From Bacteroidales bacterium GP3 (GTDB taxonomy: Bacteria; Bacteroidota; Bacteroidia; Bacteroidales; Muribaculaceae), in the NCBI GenBank assembly GCA_001701075.1, contig DAAK01000086.1, positions 1 through 7,758 on the forward strand: a DNA stretch of 7,758 bases, read 5' to 3'. The notes under the pieces were generated by a model. It did no database searches. It was given only the letters and a program-made list of their open reading frames with translations, and had not been told where the DNA came from. The translations under genes and the position numbers were made by a program. This document shows, piece after piece, positions 7,606 through 7,758 of this stretch (position 1 is the first letter of the stretch; each line of letters begins with the position of its first letter).

Positions 7606-7758
7606 ATCAATTTAAACGACCCTCTCGCCAACGAATCGCAAATCAATAACCACAAGATTTTGAGATTCCGACAGTTTTACCATCTTTCCACTCACAATCA
7701 AGCACTTACAGAATTTAAATTATTTAACATCTTCAATGCGGACAAGGCTGTGGATGAT
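7606..7758. other. Upstream intergenic stretch, no firm gene
   Basis: I see no convincing feature here. On the minus strand the frame entering from the right edge reads IIHSLVRIEDVK and stops at TAA (7720-7722), which could be the tail of an upstream gene, but twelve codons are too few to judge. A 23-codon minus-strand frame follows (7690 down to 7619, starting MVKLSESQNL) with no recognisable family and no ribosome site, and is probably chance. On the plus strand an ATG at 7736 is open to the edge, but only seven codons are visible. Confidence 0.3.

Noticed and set aside
7600..7640. Possible tRNA-like or attachment-site remnant (minus strand TTGGCGAGAGGGTCGTTTAAA)
   Set aside because: It has a loose resemblance to a reverse-complemented tRNA T-arm only. 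No acceptor or anticodon stem can be formed and no integrase is nearby.
1..7758. CRISPR array, insertion sequence, toxin-antitoxin or defence island
   Set aside because: No direct-repeat array, terminal inverted repeats, transposase, or small paired genes are visible on either strand. All large frames are accounted for by four ordinary genes.

Overview
The window looks like a chromosomal segment of a Bacteroidota, most likely Bacteroidales. The reasons are intergenic -7 boxes close to TAnnTTTG, AT-rich spacers around moderate-GC genes, weak or absent Shine-Dalgarno sites before the large genes, and family content (Tex, a RecD2-type helicase, aspartate 4-decarboxylase, a secreted modular esterase). 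The genus cannot be fixed from the sequence.

Layout, left to right. (1) Positions 1-1538, minus strand: a secreted alpha/beta-hydrolase esterase of the PHB-depolymerase/feruloyl-esterase type. It has a signal peptide, a complete catalytic triad and C-terminal beta-rich modules that run off the left edge. (2) 1631-3538, minus strand: a RecD2-like superfamily 1B DNA helicase with all core motifs but a short N-terminus. (3) 3539-3674: a divergent intergenic region carrying a well-formed Bacteroidota -33/-7 promoter for tex. (4) 3675-5834, plus strand: tex, a complete RNA-binding transcription accessory protein. (5) 5835-5857: a 23-nt convergent gap. (6) 5858-7495, minus strand: asdA, a PLP-dependent aspartate 4-decarboxylase. 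(7) 7496-7758: its leader and upstream region, with a strong Shine-Dalgarno and two tiny overlapping reading frames, then about 150 nt in which nothing firm can be called.

The genes do not form an obvious pathway. recD2-like and tex are nucleic-acid housekeeping genes read divergently. The esterase has its own plausible -7 box, and asdA appears to stand alone. I see no phage, transposon, CRISPR, toxin-antitoxin or defence module, and no convincing new multi-gene system. The most unusual feature is the asdA leader. The next are the short N-terminus of the helicase and the unassigned C-terminal modules of the esterase.
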